Shown here: positions 50,115 to 58,242 of the stretch, in pieces | How the letters are laid out: every line of letters starts with the position of its first letter | Position numbering within the stretch: the first letter of the stretch is position 1 | From: Shimia aestuarii | GTDB lineage: Bacteria; Pseudomonadota; Alphaproteobacteria; Rhodobacterales; Rhodobacteraceae | Direction of reading: 5' to 3' | NCBI RefSeq assembly: GCF_900114635.1 | Contig: NZ_FOTQ01000004.1 | Coordinates: forward strand, 1-64,000 | Length of the DNA stretch: 64,000 nt | Position numbers and translations under genes: made by a program | Notes under the pieces: model-generated | Database searches by the model: none | Told to the model about the DNA's origin: nothing | What the model saw: only the letters and a program-made list of their open reading frames with translations

Positions 50115-51776
50115 ATGCTGCAAATCGACCTTTGGAAACGGATTTTCATCTGGTCCGTATGTGCGTTGGGGCTGCTTCTGGCGATGCCCAACGCGTTTTA
50201 TCAGAGGGTCGAGGCGCGCAATGACGCTGTCGCGGCCATCGAGCTGGGCCATAGCGGCAACGGGCTGGAGGAACAGGCGGCGATGTGGCCGTCTTTCCTG
50301 CCGTCTTCGCTGGTCAATCTCGGGCTGGATTTGCGCGGTGGCGCGCATCTGTTGGCCGAGGTGCAGGTCGCGGATGTGTATGAAACCCGCGTCAAGACCA
50401 TGTGGCCGGAAATCCGCGACATGCTGCGCGAGGAGCGTGCAACGATCGGCACGATCCGCCTGCAACCGTCCGAAAACGACCAATTGCGCGTCAAGATTTC
50501 CAAGCCCGAAGAAATTCAGCGCGCCGCCTCTCTGGTGCGCGGCCTTGCGCGGCCTGTGACCTCGCTCACCGGGGCGGGGCAGTCCGACATCGAGGTTTCG
50601 ACTGACGGTGACGTGATCGTGGTCGAACTCTCTGAGGCCGAGAAACTGGCCACGGACGAGCGTACCGTGCAGCAAGCGCTGGAAATCATCCGCCGCCGGA
50701 TCGACGAGGTCGGCACCCGAGAACCCACGATCCAGCGTCAGGGGGCGGATCGCATCCTGATCCAGGTGCCGGGCATTGGCTCGGCCGCTGAACTCAAGGA
50801 CATTATCGGCACCACGGCGCAGCTTACCTTCCATCCGGTGGTCAGCCGTTCGACGACCGCAGACACCAACCCCGGCGCAGGCAATGACCTGTTCCCGTCG
50901 CTGGACGAAGAGGGCGTATATTACGTGGTCGAAAGTGCACCGGTCGTAACCGGCGAAGAGCTGGTCGATGCCCAGCCCGCGTTCGACCAGAACGGGTCTC
51001 CGGCTGTATCATTCCGTTTCAACCCGACGGGCGCGCGCAAGTTCGGCAACTACACCGCCGAAAACATCGGGTCGCCCTTTGCCATCGTGCTGGATGGCGA
51101 AGTGGTGAGCGCGCCTGTCATTCAAGCGCATATCTCGGGCGGGTCCGGCATCATCACCGGGCGCTTCTCGGTCGAGGAATCGACCAATCTCGCGGTGCTG
51201 TTGCGCGCCGGTGCGCTTCCGGCGGGGCTGGAATTCCTCGAAGAACGCACCATCGGCCCGGAACTGGGGCAGGACAGCATCGAAGCGGGCCGTATCGCCT
51301 GTATCGTGGCTTTTGCCGCCGTGCTGGTGTTCATGTTCCTCAGCTATGGCACCTTTGGCGTGTTCGCCAACATTGCCCTGATCCTGAACGTCGGCCTGAT
51401 CTTTGGCTTGCTGTCGCTCATCGGGGCCACTCTGACCCTACCGGGGATCGCCGGGATCGTGCTCACCATCGGTATGGCGGTCGACGCCAACGTGCTGGTA
51501 TTCGAGCGTATCCGGGAAGAGCTCAAATCCGCCAAGGGTCCGGCCCGTGCCATCGAACTTGGCTATGAAAAGGCGCTTTCCGCGATCCTGGACGCCAATA
51601 TCACAACCTTTATCACCGCCGTGATCCTGTTTGCCGTGGGCTCCGGCCCGGTACGCGGCTTTGCCATTACGCTGGGGCTGGGCATTCTGACCTCGGTCTT
51701 TACCGCGATCTACGTGACGCGGCTGATGATCGTGATGTGGTTCGAACGCCGCCGTCCCAAGACAATCGAGGTATAA
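50115..51776 (+). CDS. secD: Protein translocase subunit SecD
   Basis: A 553-residue component of the proton-driven SecDF complex that helps release exported proteins in the periplasm. First helix near 10-30, then NLGLDLRGGAHLLAEV (signature), a periplasmic region with the P1 head (PGIGSAAELKDIIGTTAQLTF) and a C-terminal block of five helices with GIVLTIGMAVDANVLVFERI (Asp of the proton path) and GPVRGFAITLGLGILTSVFTA. Confidence 0.96.
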   Translation: MLQIDLWKRIFIWSVCALGLLLAMPNAFYQRVEARNDAVAAIELGHSGNGLEEQAAMWPSFLPSSLVNLGLDLRGGAHLLAEVQVADVYETRVKTMWPEIRDMLREERATIGTIRLQPSENDQLRVKISKPEEIQRAASLVRGLARPVTSLTGAGQSDIEVSTDGDVIVVELSEAEKLATDERTVQQALEIIRRRIDEVGTREPTIQRQGADRILIQVPGIGSAAELKDIIGTTAQLTFHPVVSRSTTADTNPGAGNDLFPSLDEEGVYYVVESAPVVTGEELVDAQPAFDQNGSPAVSFRFNPTGARKFGNYTAENIGSPFAIVLDGEVVSAPVIQAHISGGSGIITGRFSVEESTNLAVLLRAGALPAGLEFLEERTIGPELGQDSIEAGRIACIVAFAAVLVFMFLSYGTFGVFANIALILNVGLIFGLLSLIGATLTLPGIAGIVLTIGMAVDANVLVFERIREELKSAKGPARAIELGYEKALSAILDANITTFITAVILFAVGSGPVRGFAITLGLGILTSVFTAIYVTRLMIVMWFERRRPKTIEV

Positions 51777-51779
51777 GCC

Positions 51780-52748
51780 ATGCGCCTGAGACTTGTTCCC
51801 AAGGAAACCAAGTGGGATTTCTTCTCACGCCCCGTGCTCTGGTTGGGTATTTCCGGTGCACTGATGGTGCTGGCCTTGGTCAGCTTCTTCATTCAGGGCC
51901 TGAACTTCGGCATCGACTTTAGGGGCGGGACCACGATCCGTACCGAAAGCGCGCAGGTTGTCGATGTGGCCGCCTATCGCGAGGCGATCCAGCCGCTCGG
52001 TCTTGGTGATGTGTCGATTACCGAGGTGTTCGACCCGACCTTTGCGGATGACCAGAATGTCACCATGATCCGCATCCAGGCCCAGGAAGGGGCCGAGTCG
52101 GTCTCGGCTGACATCATCCGCAACGTCGAAACCGCGCTCAAGACCGTTGCACCGGACATCACCTTCGTGTCGGTTGAATCGGTCGGCCCGAAAGTTTCGG
52201 GTGAGCTGATCAAGACCGCCGTGATTGCCGTTCTGCTCGCGATCGGTGCCGTGCTGGTCTATATCTGGCTGCGCTTTGAATGGCAGTTCGCGCTTGGGGC
52301 CGTGGCGGCACTTGTGCATGACGTGGTTCTGACCATTGGCGTGTTCTCGGAACTGCAGATCCGCTTTGACCTCGCCATCATCGCAGCCCTTCTAACCATC
52401 GTCGGCTATTCGCTCAATGACACCGTGGTCGTGTTCGACCGGGTGCGGGAAAACCTGCGCAAGTACAAGAAGCTTGATCTGAAAGAGGTTCTGAACCTCT
52501 CGATCAACGAAACCCTGAGCCGGACGGTGATGACCTCGGTCACGACCCTGCTGGCGCTGATTTCGCTCTTTGTCCTGGGCGGGGACGTGATCCGTGGCTT
52601 TGTCTTTGCGATGATCTGGGGTGTGATTGTCGGGACCTATTCGTCGATCTTCATTGCGTCTGCCGTGCTCCTGAAGCTTGGCGTGAAACGGGACTGGACC
52701 AAGCCGTCCAACACGGCCGGCAACCAGTACGCCAACATTGATGCCTGA
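51780..52748 (+). CDS. secF: Protein translocase subunit SecF
   Basis: A 322-residue partner of SecD, 3 bp after its stop. Signature GLNFGIDFRGGTTI near residue 40 and IVGYSLNDTVVVFDRVREN with the conserved Asp-Thr-Val-Val-Val-Phe-Asp-Arg. Six helices in total; GDVIRGFVFAMIWGVIVGTYSSIF closes the fold. Its end overlaps the next gene by 8 bp. Confidence 0.96.
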   Translation: MRLRLVPKETKWDFFSRPVLWLGISGALMVLALVSFFIQGLNFGIDFRGGTTIRTESAQVVDVAAYREAIQPLGLGDVSITEVFDPTFADDQNVTMIRIQAQEGAESVSADIIRNVETALKTVAPDITFVSVESVGPKVSGELIKTAVIAVLLAIGAVLVYIWLRFEWQFALGAVAALVHDVVLTIGVFSELQIRFDLAIIAALLTIVGYSLNDTVVVFDRVRENLRKYKKLDLKEVLNLSINETLSRTVMTSVTTLLALISLFVLGGDVIRGFVFAMIWGVIVGTYSSIFIASAVLLKLGVKRDWTKPSNTAGNQYANIDA

Positions 52749-53496
52749 TGCACTCTGGCAGGTCCTCGACCTGCCGGGTGTGTACTGGGCGATCCTGGCC
52801 GCGTTCGTGGCCGGGATCGTTCGCGGCTTTTCGGGGTTTGGAACGGCCCTGATCTATCTGCCTGTCGCCGCACAGGTCATGCCGCCGATCTGGGCGGTGA
52901 TCACCCTTACAGTGATGGACGTTTTTGGCCCGCTTCCGGCAGCGCGTGGCGCGTGGCGGGCCTGTCACCGCAGGGATCTCGGGCGGCTTTTGCTGGCGAC
53001 GATGGTGGCGGTGCCATTCGGGGTTCTGGTGCTTCGCGTGACGGACCCGGCGATCTATCGTTATGCGATTTCGCTCATTGCGCTTGCCATGCTGGGCCTT
53101 CTGATCAGCGGCTTTCGCTACCGCGGCACGGTCAGCCCACGCGGCGTCTATGGCATCGGTGGCGGCGCAGGTTTTCTGGGGGGCGTCGCGGGCTTGCCGG
53201 GGCCGGTGGTGATCCTGTTCTACATGGCCAGCCCGCATGGACCGGCGGTCATTCGCGCCAATACGCTTTTGTACCTCTGGGGGTTTGATGTATTGCTGCT
53301 GGCTACGCTGGGGCTTCAGGGGGTTCTGGAGGTGGGTGCGATCTGGCTTGGGATCGTCCTGATTCCGCCCAGCATTGCCGGGATTGCGCTTGGTACCGCG
53401 ATTTTCAATCCCGAGCGGGAACGGCTCTATCGCCGGGTGGCGTATCTTGTTATTGCGGTGTCGGCCATATCCGGCCTGCCATTCTGGACCAGTTGA
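52741..53496 (+). CDS. TauE/SafE-family membrane protein
   Basis: A 251-residue DUF81-type membrane protein. FVAGIVRGFSGFGTALIYLP is the first family repeat and GGGAGFLGGVAGLPGPVVIL the second. Differs from the 17274 protein in the G-F-S-G-F-G loop, which is typical of another branch of the family. Coupled to secF by an 8-bp overlap; substrate unknown. Followed by the Mth938-domain gene in the same direction. Confidence 0.85.
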   Translation: MPDALWQVLDLPGVYWAILAAFVAGIVRGFSGFGTALIYLPVAAQVMPPIWAVITLTVMDVFGPLPAARGAWRACHRRDLGRLLLATMVAVPFGVLVLRVTDPAIYRYAISLIALAMLGLLISGFRYRGTVSPRGVYGIGGGAGFLGGVAGLPGPVVILFYMASPHGPAVIRANTLLYLWGFDVLLLATLGLQGVLEVGAIWLGIVLIPPSIAGIALGTAIFNPERERLYRRVAYLVIAVSAISGLPFWTS

Positions 53497-53506
53497 GGGT
53501 TTGCAC

Positions 53507-53860
53507 ATGCAACTGACTGAGATCACCTATGCCGAAGCGCTGCCCATCGAAAGCTATGGTCCGGGGTTCTTTCGCATCGACGGGCAGGTGATCGAAGGCG
53601 GCGCAATGTTTCACGCCGCCGGTGCGCGCAGCTGGGGGGGGTACGAGGACACGGCCACGGTTCTGGCGATGCGGGGCGAGATCGACTTCATCCTTCTAGG
53701 CACCGGGGAAAAGATGGCCCCCGTTCCAACACCGTTCCGAGTGGCACTGGAAGAGGCCGGTATCGGGGTGGAACCCATGGCCTCGCCGTCGGCCTGCCGC
53801 ACCTATAACGTGCTGGTCTCCGAAGGGCGGCGCGTGGCCGCGGTGGTCCTGCCGCTCTGA
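53507..53860 (+). CDS. Mth938-like domain protein
   Basis: A 117-residue cytosolic protein of the Mth938 (DUF498/NDUFAF3) group. Recognised by SYGPGFFRIDGQVIEGGAMF, IDFILLGTGEKMAPVP and the C-terminal SPSACRTYNVLVSEGRRVAA. In alphaproteobacteria such genes commonly lie next to secDF, as here; mitochondrial relatives assist complex I assembly. Start at 53507. Confidence 0.85.
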   Translation: MQLTEITYAEALPIESYGPGFFRIDGQVIEGGAMFHAAGARSWGGYEDTATVLAMRGEIDFILLGTGEKMAPVPTPFRVALEEAGIGVEPMASPSACRTYNVLVSEGRRVAAVVLPL

Positions 53861-53869
53861 GCAGGGGCA

Positions 53870-53935
53870 GGGGGCGCTGCCCCCGCCGCAGCAAGCTGCG
53901 ACTCCCCCGGGGTATTTCTGGAAAAAGAAAAGTAT
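53870..53935. repeat. Second copy of the Rhodobacterales-type intergenic repeat
   Basis: GGGGGCGCTGCCCCC at 53870-53884, then CCCCCGGGGTATTTCTGG and an A-rich end. Matches the element at 48122. It lies just after the Mth938 gene and probably includes its terminator. Confidence 0.7.
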
Positions 53936-53990
53936 GAAGGGCGCGTTGCGATTGCGCCCGGTGCGTTCATGCCGGCGCTTTCGTAGGCAA

Positions 53991-54034
53991 ATACCGACGC
54001 GATACCGACGTCATACCGATGTGATACCGAAGCC
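53991..54034 (+). repeat. Four tandem 11-bp repeats upstream of ccmA
   Basis: ATACCGACGCG, ATACCGACGTC, ATACCGATGTG and ATACCGAAGCC follow each other without gap. The ATACCGA part is constant and the last four bases vary. An 11-bp period puts all copies on one face of the helix. Located 105 bp before the ccmA start; the 53861-54138 gap has no other gene. Confidence 0.8.
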
Positions 54035-54138
54035 GGTTTTGCCTGTTAACACAGGCGCTTCGGGTGTGATTCGCACTTCATGGCCGCGCCGGTGCCATTT
54101 CGCTTTTGTTGGGGGGGTATTTCGGGTAATCCGAAGCC

Positions 54139-54762
54139 ATGATTTTGAGCGTTCAAGACCTGACGATCACCCGCGGCGGGATTCCCGTGCTGGAGGGTTT
54201 GAATTTCGCGCTGGAGCCCGGCCGGGCGCTGGTATTGCGCGGCCCGAACGGTGTCGGCAAGACGACCTTGCTGCGTACCGTGGCCGGGTTGCAGCCACCA
54301 CTTGAGGGGCGTGTCGACTGCCCTCCGGAAACCATTGCCTATGCCGCGCATAGCGATGGGTTGAAGGCCATGCTGAGCGTGACCGAAAACCTGAGGTTCT
54401 GGGCGGATGTCTTTGGACAGAAAGATATTTCTGCCGCGATTTCTGCTTTTGATCTCGAGGCGCTGGCCGATCGCATGGCGGGCACATTGTCCGCCGGCCA
54501 GAAGCGGCGCCTTGGATTGGCACGGCTGCTTGTGACAGGGCGACCGATCTGGGTGCTGGACGAGCCGACGGTTTCGCTGGATACAGCATCGGTGCAGATG
54601 TTTGCCGAAGCGGTGCGCGCGCATCTCAAGGGTGGCGGCAGCGCCTTGATAGCGACGCATATCGACCTTGGGCTGGAAGAGGCCGACGTGTTCGATGTCG
54701 GGCCATTCCGGGCCAAGCCGCGCGCGGCGCAGGCGGGCGCGTTCGACGAGGGGTTCCTATGA
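54139..54762 (+). CDS. ccmA: Haem exporter ATP-binding protein CcmA
   Basis: A 207-residue ATPase of the CcmABC release complex. Walker [17 protein letters not shown] near residue 36, signature [16 protein letters not shown], Walker [13 protein letters not shown], and the switch His in [11 protein letters not shown]. Powers release of haem-loaded CcmE. First gene of ccmABCDG; overlaps ccmB by 4 bp. Confidence 0.95.
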   Translation: MILSVQDLTITRGGIPVLEGLNFALEPGRALVLRGPNGVGKTTLLRTVAGLQPPLEGRVDCPPETIAYAAHSDGLKAMLSVTENLRFWADVFGQKDISAAISAFDLEALADRMAGTLSAGQKRRLGLARLLVTGRPIWVLDEPTVSLDTASVQMFAEAVRAHLKGGGSALIATHIDLGLEEADVFDVGPFRAKPRAAQAGAFDEGFL

Positions 54763-55415
54763 TCTCTCTTTTGATCCGCGACTTGAAACTGGCCTTTCGC
54801 GCCGGTGGGGGCTTTGGCCTCGGCTTGGCTTTTTTCCTTATCGTGACAGTACTTGTGCCTTTTGGCGTTGGCCCGAACAGCGTCTTGTTGTCCAAGATCG
54901 CGCCGGGAATCCTGTGGCTCGGGGCCTTGTTGGCCTGCTTGTTGTCACTTGATCGCATCCTTGCGCTTGATTGGGAGGACGGCTCGCTTGACCTGCTGGC
55001 GACGTCGCCCCTGCCGCTCGAAGGGGTGGTGACGATCAAGTCGCTGGCGCATTGGTTGACCACCGGGTTACCGCTCACCCTGGCCGCACCGCTTTTCGGT
55101 CTGTTGCTCAGCCTGCCGGAAGGGGGATACCTCTGGCTGGTGTTGTCGCTCATGGTGGGTACGCCTGCGCTCAGCGTGATCGGCACCTTCGGGGCGGCGC
55201 TGACCGTGGGTATCAAGCGGGGCGGGCTGCTATTGTCGCTGTTGGTTCTGCCACTCTACGTGCCGACGTTGATTTTTGGCGCGGAACTGGCCCGGCGCGG
55301 GGCCGAGGGGCTTGCCACAACCACGCCCCTGCTCATGCTGGCCGGGATCACCTTTGGTGTCATCGCGCTTTTGCCCTTTGCCAGCGCCTTGGTGCTGCGG
55401 GTCAATCTGCGATAA
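54759..55415 (+). CDS. ccmB: Haem exporter permease CcmB
   Basis: A 218-residue six-helix membrane protein. Starts [20 protein letters not shown], with [20 protein letters not shown] as the conserved cytoplasmic loop and [20 protein letters not shown] later. Partner of CcmA and CcmC. A 103-bp gap follows before ccmC. Confidence 0.94.
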   Translation: MISLLIRDLKLAFRAGGGFGLGLAFFLIVTVLVPFGVGPNSVLLSKIAPGILWLGALLACLLSLDRILALDWEDGSLDLLATSPLPLEGVVTIKSLAHWLTTGLPLTLAAPLFGLLLSLPEGGYLWLVLSLMVGTPALSVIGTFGAALTVGIKRGGLLLSLLVLPLYVPTLIFGAELARRGAEGLATTTPLLMLAGITFGVIALLPFASALVLRVNLR

Positions 55416-55518
55416 TCGGAAAGTGTTGAAGTACGTGGTTGATGAATGTCAAAGACGTGTGCGCCGCTAACGGCGATGTGAAGTGCAAAAGAGGCCGATA
55501 GGCAGTTAGGAAGACTTC

Positions 55519-56250
55519 ATGGGATCAATCTGGGAATATGCCAATCCGGTCAAGTTCAGCCGCACGGCGGGCGTCGTCCTGCCCTGGGTGTCGGTTTTTG
55601 CGACCGTCGCGTTGATCGTCGGGCTTGTCTGGGGATTCTTTTTCACGCCGGATGACTACCGTCAGGGATCGACAGTCAAGATCATCTACCTGCACGTGCC
55701 CGCGGCGCTGATGGCGATCAACGTGTGGTTCATGATGCTCGTTACCTCGCTTGTCTGGCTGGTGCGGCGCCATCACGTCAGCGCGCTGGCCGCCAAGGGG
55801 GCGGCCCCGGTGGGGATCGTCATGACGCTGATTGCGCTGGTGACAGGGGCGATCTGGGGCCAGCCGATGTGGGGCACCTGGTGGGCGTGGGACCCACGTC
55901 TGACCTCGTTCCTGATCCTGTTCCTGTTCTACCTTGGCTACATGGCGCTCTGGGAGGCGATTGATAATCCGGACACGGCGGCAGACCTGACAGCGGTCCT
56001 CTGTATCGTAGGATCTGTTTTCGCCGTGCTCAGCCGCTATGCCGTCAATTTCTGGAACCAGGGCCTGCACCAGGGTGCATCGTTGTCGCTGGACAAGGAA
56101 GAAAACGTGGCGGACGTGTTTTCGACGCCACTTTATGTCTGTATCGCCGGGTTTGTTCTTCTGTTCATCGCGCTGGTGTTCCTGCGCACCCGCACTGAAA
56201 TCCACAAGCGCCGCGCCAAGGCGCTGCTGGCACGGGAGAGACTGGGATGA
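55519..56250 (+). CDS. ccmC: Haem transporter CcmC
   Basis: A 243-residue membrane protein that loads haem onto CcmE. The tryptophan-rich haem-handling motif is WGQPMWGTWWAWDPRLTS near residues 113-130. Haem-ligand His residues lie in IIYLHVPAA and VNFWNQGLHQG. Six helices. Its stop overlaps ccmD. Confidence 0.96.
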   Translation: MGSIWEYANPVKFSRTAGVVLPWVSVFATVALIVGLVWGFFFTPDDYRQGSTVKIIYLHVPAALMAINVWFMMLVTSLVWLVRRHHVSALAAKGAAPVGIVMTLIALVTGAIWGQPMWGTWWAWDPRLTSFLILFLFYLGYMALWEAIDNPDTAADLTAVLCIVGSVFAVLSRYAVNFWNQGLHQGASLSLDKEENVADVFSTPLYVCIAGFVLLFIALVFLRTRTEIHKRRAKALLARERLG

Positions 56251-56399
56251 TGCCCGATCTTGGAAAATACGCAGACACGGTACTGAGCGCCTATGCCGTG
56301 TCGATCCTCCTGCTGATCGCGCTGGTCTGGTGGAGCATCGTCGCCGCCCGAAAGGCGCGCCGCGAACTCGATAAGGTGGAGGGCCACCGCAATGGCTAA
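56247..56399 (+). CDS. ccmD: Haem exporter protein CcmD
   Basis: A 50-residue protein with one membrane helix (YAVSILLLIALVWWSIVAAR) and a basic cytosolic tail (KARRELDKVEGHRNG). Matches the family's usual size and place between ccmC (ATGA overlap) and ccmG (8-bp overlap). It helps release CcmE from CcmABC. Confidence 0.92.
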   Translation: MMPDLGKYADTVLSAYAVSILLLIALVWWSIVAARKARRELDKVEGHRNG

Positions 56400-56928
56400 G
56401 GTCTCACCGCTGATGCTGGCGCCGCCGGTGGCTTTTGCGGCTTTGGCCGCGCTGTTCCTAGTGGGCATGAATCGTGAAAACCCGAACGAATTGCCCTCGG
56501 CTTTGGCCGGGAAACAAGCCCCGGCGGTTGAGATAGTGCCGCTTGGCGACAAGCCCATGTGGAGCGACGAAACGCTGGCGGATGGGCAGGTCAAGCTGGT
56601 GAACTTCTGGGCCAGCTGGTGCGCGCCCTGCCGGGTAGAGCATCCCACGCTTGAAGCCCTGCAGGACGAGGGCATCGCGATCTATGGGGTCAACTACAAG
56701 GACCCGGCGCGCAATGCGTTGAGCTTCCTAGAAGAATTGGGCGATCCTTATGCTGCGGTGGGCGCCGATCCCGAGGGACGCATGGGGCTGAACTGGGGCG
56801 TGTATGGCGTTCCGGAAACTTACCTGATTGATGGCGAAGGCAAGATCATCCTCCGGGTTGCCGGTCCGTTGACCGAGCGCGAGCTGACCGAGCGTCTACG
56901 CCCGGCCATGGCCGATCTGACCCGCTAG
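56392..56928 (+). CDS. ccmG: Thiol:disulfide interchange protein CcmG/DsbE
   Basis: A 178-residue membrane-tethered periplasmic thioredoxin. N-terminal helix LMLAPPVAFAALAALFLVGM. The active site is WASWCAPCRVEHPTL near residue 77; GVNYKDPARNALSFL and the cis-Pro loop YGVPETYLIDGEG are typical of CcmG. It keeps apocytochrome CxxCH cysteines reduced. Last gene of the operon, followed by a terminator. Confidence 0.95.
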   Translation: MAKVSPLMLAPPVAFAALAALFLVGMNRENPNELPSALAGKQAPAVEIVPLGDKPMWSDETLADGQVKLVNFWASWCAPCRVEHPTLEALQDEGIAIYGVNYKDPARNALSFLEELGDPYAAVGADPEGRMGLNWGVYGVPETYLIDGEGKIILRVAGPLTERELTERLRPAMADLTR

Positions 56929-56946
56929 GCGTCTTTTATCATTCTC

Positions 56947-56981
56947 AAAAAGGCCAGCTCGATGGATGACGCCGGCCTTTT
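56947..56981 (+). terminator. Intrinsic terminator after ccmG
   Basis: AAAAGGCC pairs with GGCCTTTT around a 17-base loop containing further pairing (AGC/GCC-like). Lies 19 bp past the ccmG stop. The A and T runs on both sides allow action in either direction. Confidence 0.75.
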
Positions 56982-57041
56982 GGGTTGGCAAATGCCGGGC
57001 GGGCTGGTTCTCTGGGGGCAACAGCAAGCGCGCAGGTGAAC

Positions 57042-58190
57042 ATGGACGACGTCACAAGGGCCGTGGCACGGTGGGACGGCATCTTTGCCCCCAACCGCAT
57101 TGACGGGAATTTCCGCAATCTCTGGCGCGAATGGCCGTCTGTGACCATCCCCCGGACGGGCAGGGTTCTGGATTTGCCCGCGGGTGCAACTCTTTCTTTA
57201 CCGGAGCAGTTTAGGGTTGGTCGTCGCGCGCTGGATACCCGCAAACATCTGGCAACCATGCGGACCAGCGGTTTGGCGGTTTTACATCGTGGCCAGTTGG
57301 TGTTCGAGGATTACGGACGCGGGCGCGACGCGACGGACGTGTCGATTGTTTGGTCGGTCAGCAAATCGGTCACGGCGCTGTTGCTGGGAATCGCGCACGG
57401 GGAAGGGGTGCTGCCGGATTTCGACGTGCCGGTGACCAATTATGTGCCCGAGCTTGTAGGGTCGGGCTATGATGGCGTGAACGTGCAGCAGGTCATGGAC
57501 ATGCTGAGCGGTATCCAATGGCGCGAAGTCTATGACGATCCCACCTCCGAAGTGGTCCGCTCGGTAACGTCTTTTCAACTGGGGGCGCAGGATGATTTTG
57601 CGCGCCAGATGATCCGCGCGCGTGCGCCGGGCAGTTTTCACCAATATGCCAGTATTGAAACCCATGTTCTTGGCTGGGTGCTGCGGCGCGCCACGGGAAT
57701 GCCAGTCGCGGAGTATTTGGCGACGCGGCTCTGGGATCGGCTCGGGGTCGAGGGCGATATGCACGTGCTGATCGACCGGGCCGGAGAGCCTGTGGTATTC
57801 GGTGGCATGTTCATGCGTCTTCGCGACATGGCGCGGATGGGCCAGATGGTGCTGGACGGCGGGTGCGCGCCGGATGGCACACGGATCGTTCCGGCTAGTT
57901 GGTTATGCTGTATGGCGGTGCCTGACCGGACGCCGCTGATGCCCGGTGTCGGGCCTCCCCTTGCTGAAAGCACCTATGGCTACAAGAACCAGTGGTGGCT
58001 TCCGGCGCGACAGGATGGCGGGGACTTTGCCGCGATCGGAATCTATGGTCAGTTCCTCTATGTGAACCCGGCGCGCGAGGTGGTGATCGCCATGAACGCA
58101 GCCTATCCGAATTATACCTCCGACGGCCCAATGCGTACGCTGGAAACGCTGGCTCTGTTTCAGCAAGTGTCGCGCCAACTCACCCCCTGA
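57042..58190 (+). CDS. Serine hydrolase of the beta-lactamase fold
   Basis: A 382-residue protein of the class C beta-lactamase / 6-aminohexanoate-dimer hydrolase type. The nucleophile motif SxxK is SVSK (in IVWSVSKSVTALLLG) and the YxS-like second motif is probably HQYASIETHVLG. GFAAIGIYGQFLYVNP near the C-terminus stands for the KTG-like strand, here GIYGQF. Substrate unknown; esterase or amide hydrolase is more likely than lactamase. No strong signal peptide with the chosen ATG; an upstream in-frame GTG at 57036 and further starts to 56985 exist, with an Ala/Gly-rich segment that could be a weak signal. Confidence 0.82.
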   Translation: MDDVTRAVARWDGIFAPNRIDGNFRNLWREWPSVTIPRTGRVLDLPAGATLSLPEQFRVGRRALDTRKHLATMRTSGLAVLHRGQLVFEDYGRGRDATDVSIVWSVSKSVTALLLGIAHGEGVLPDFDVPVTNYVPELVGSGYDGVNVQQVMDMLSGIQWREVYDDPTSEVVRSVTSFQLGAQDDFARQMIRARAPGSFHQYASIETHVLGWVLRRATGMPVAEYLATRLWDRLGVEGDMHVLIDRAGEPVVFGGMFMRLRDMARMGQMVLDGGCAPDGTRIVPASWLCCMAVPDRTPLMPGVGPPLAESTYGYKNQWWLPARQDGGDFAAIGIYGQFLYVNPAREVVIAMNAAYPNYTSDGPMRTLETLALFQQVSRQLTP

Positions 58191-58196
58191 CACGAT

Positions 58197-58225
58197 GAAA
58201 GCCCCGGCACAGGGCCGGGACTTTC
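58197..58225. terminator. Bidirectional terminator between hydrolase and acnA
   Basis: GAAAGCCCCGGC pairs with GCCGGGACTTTC (one G-T pair) around an ACAGG loop. Placed between two convergent stops (58190 and 58243). Both strands carry only short T runs. Confidence 0.65.
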
Positions 58226-58242
58226 TACACAAACTTAAAGCT

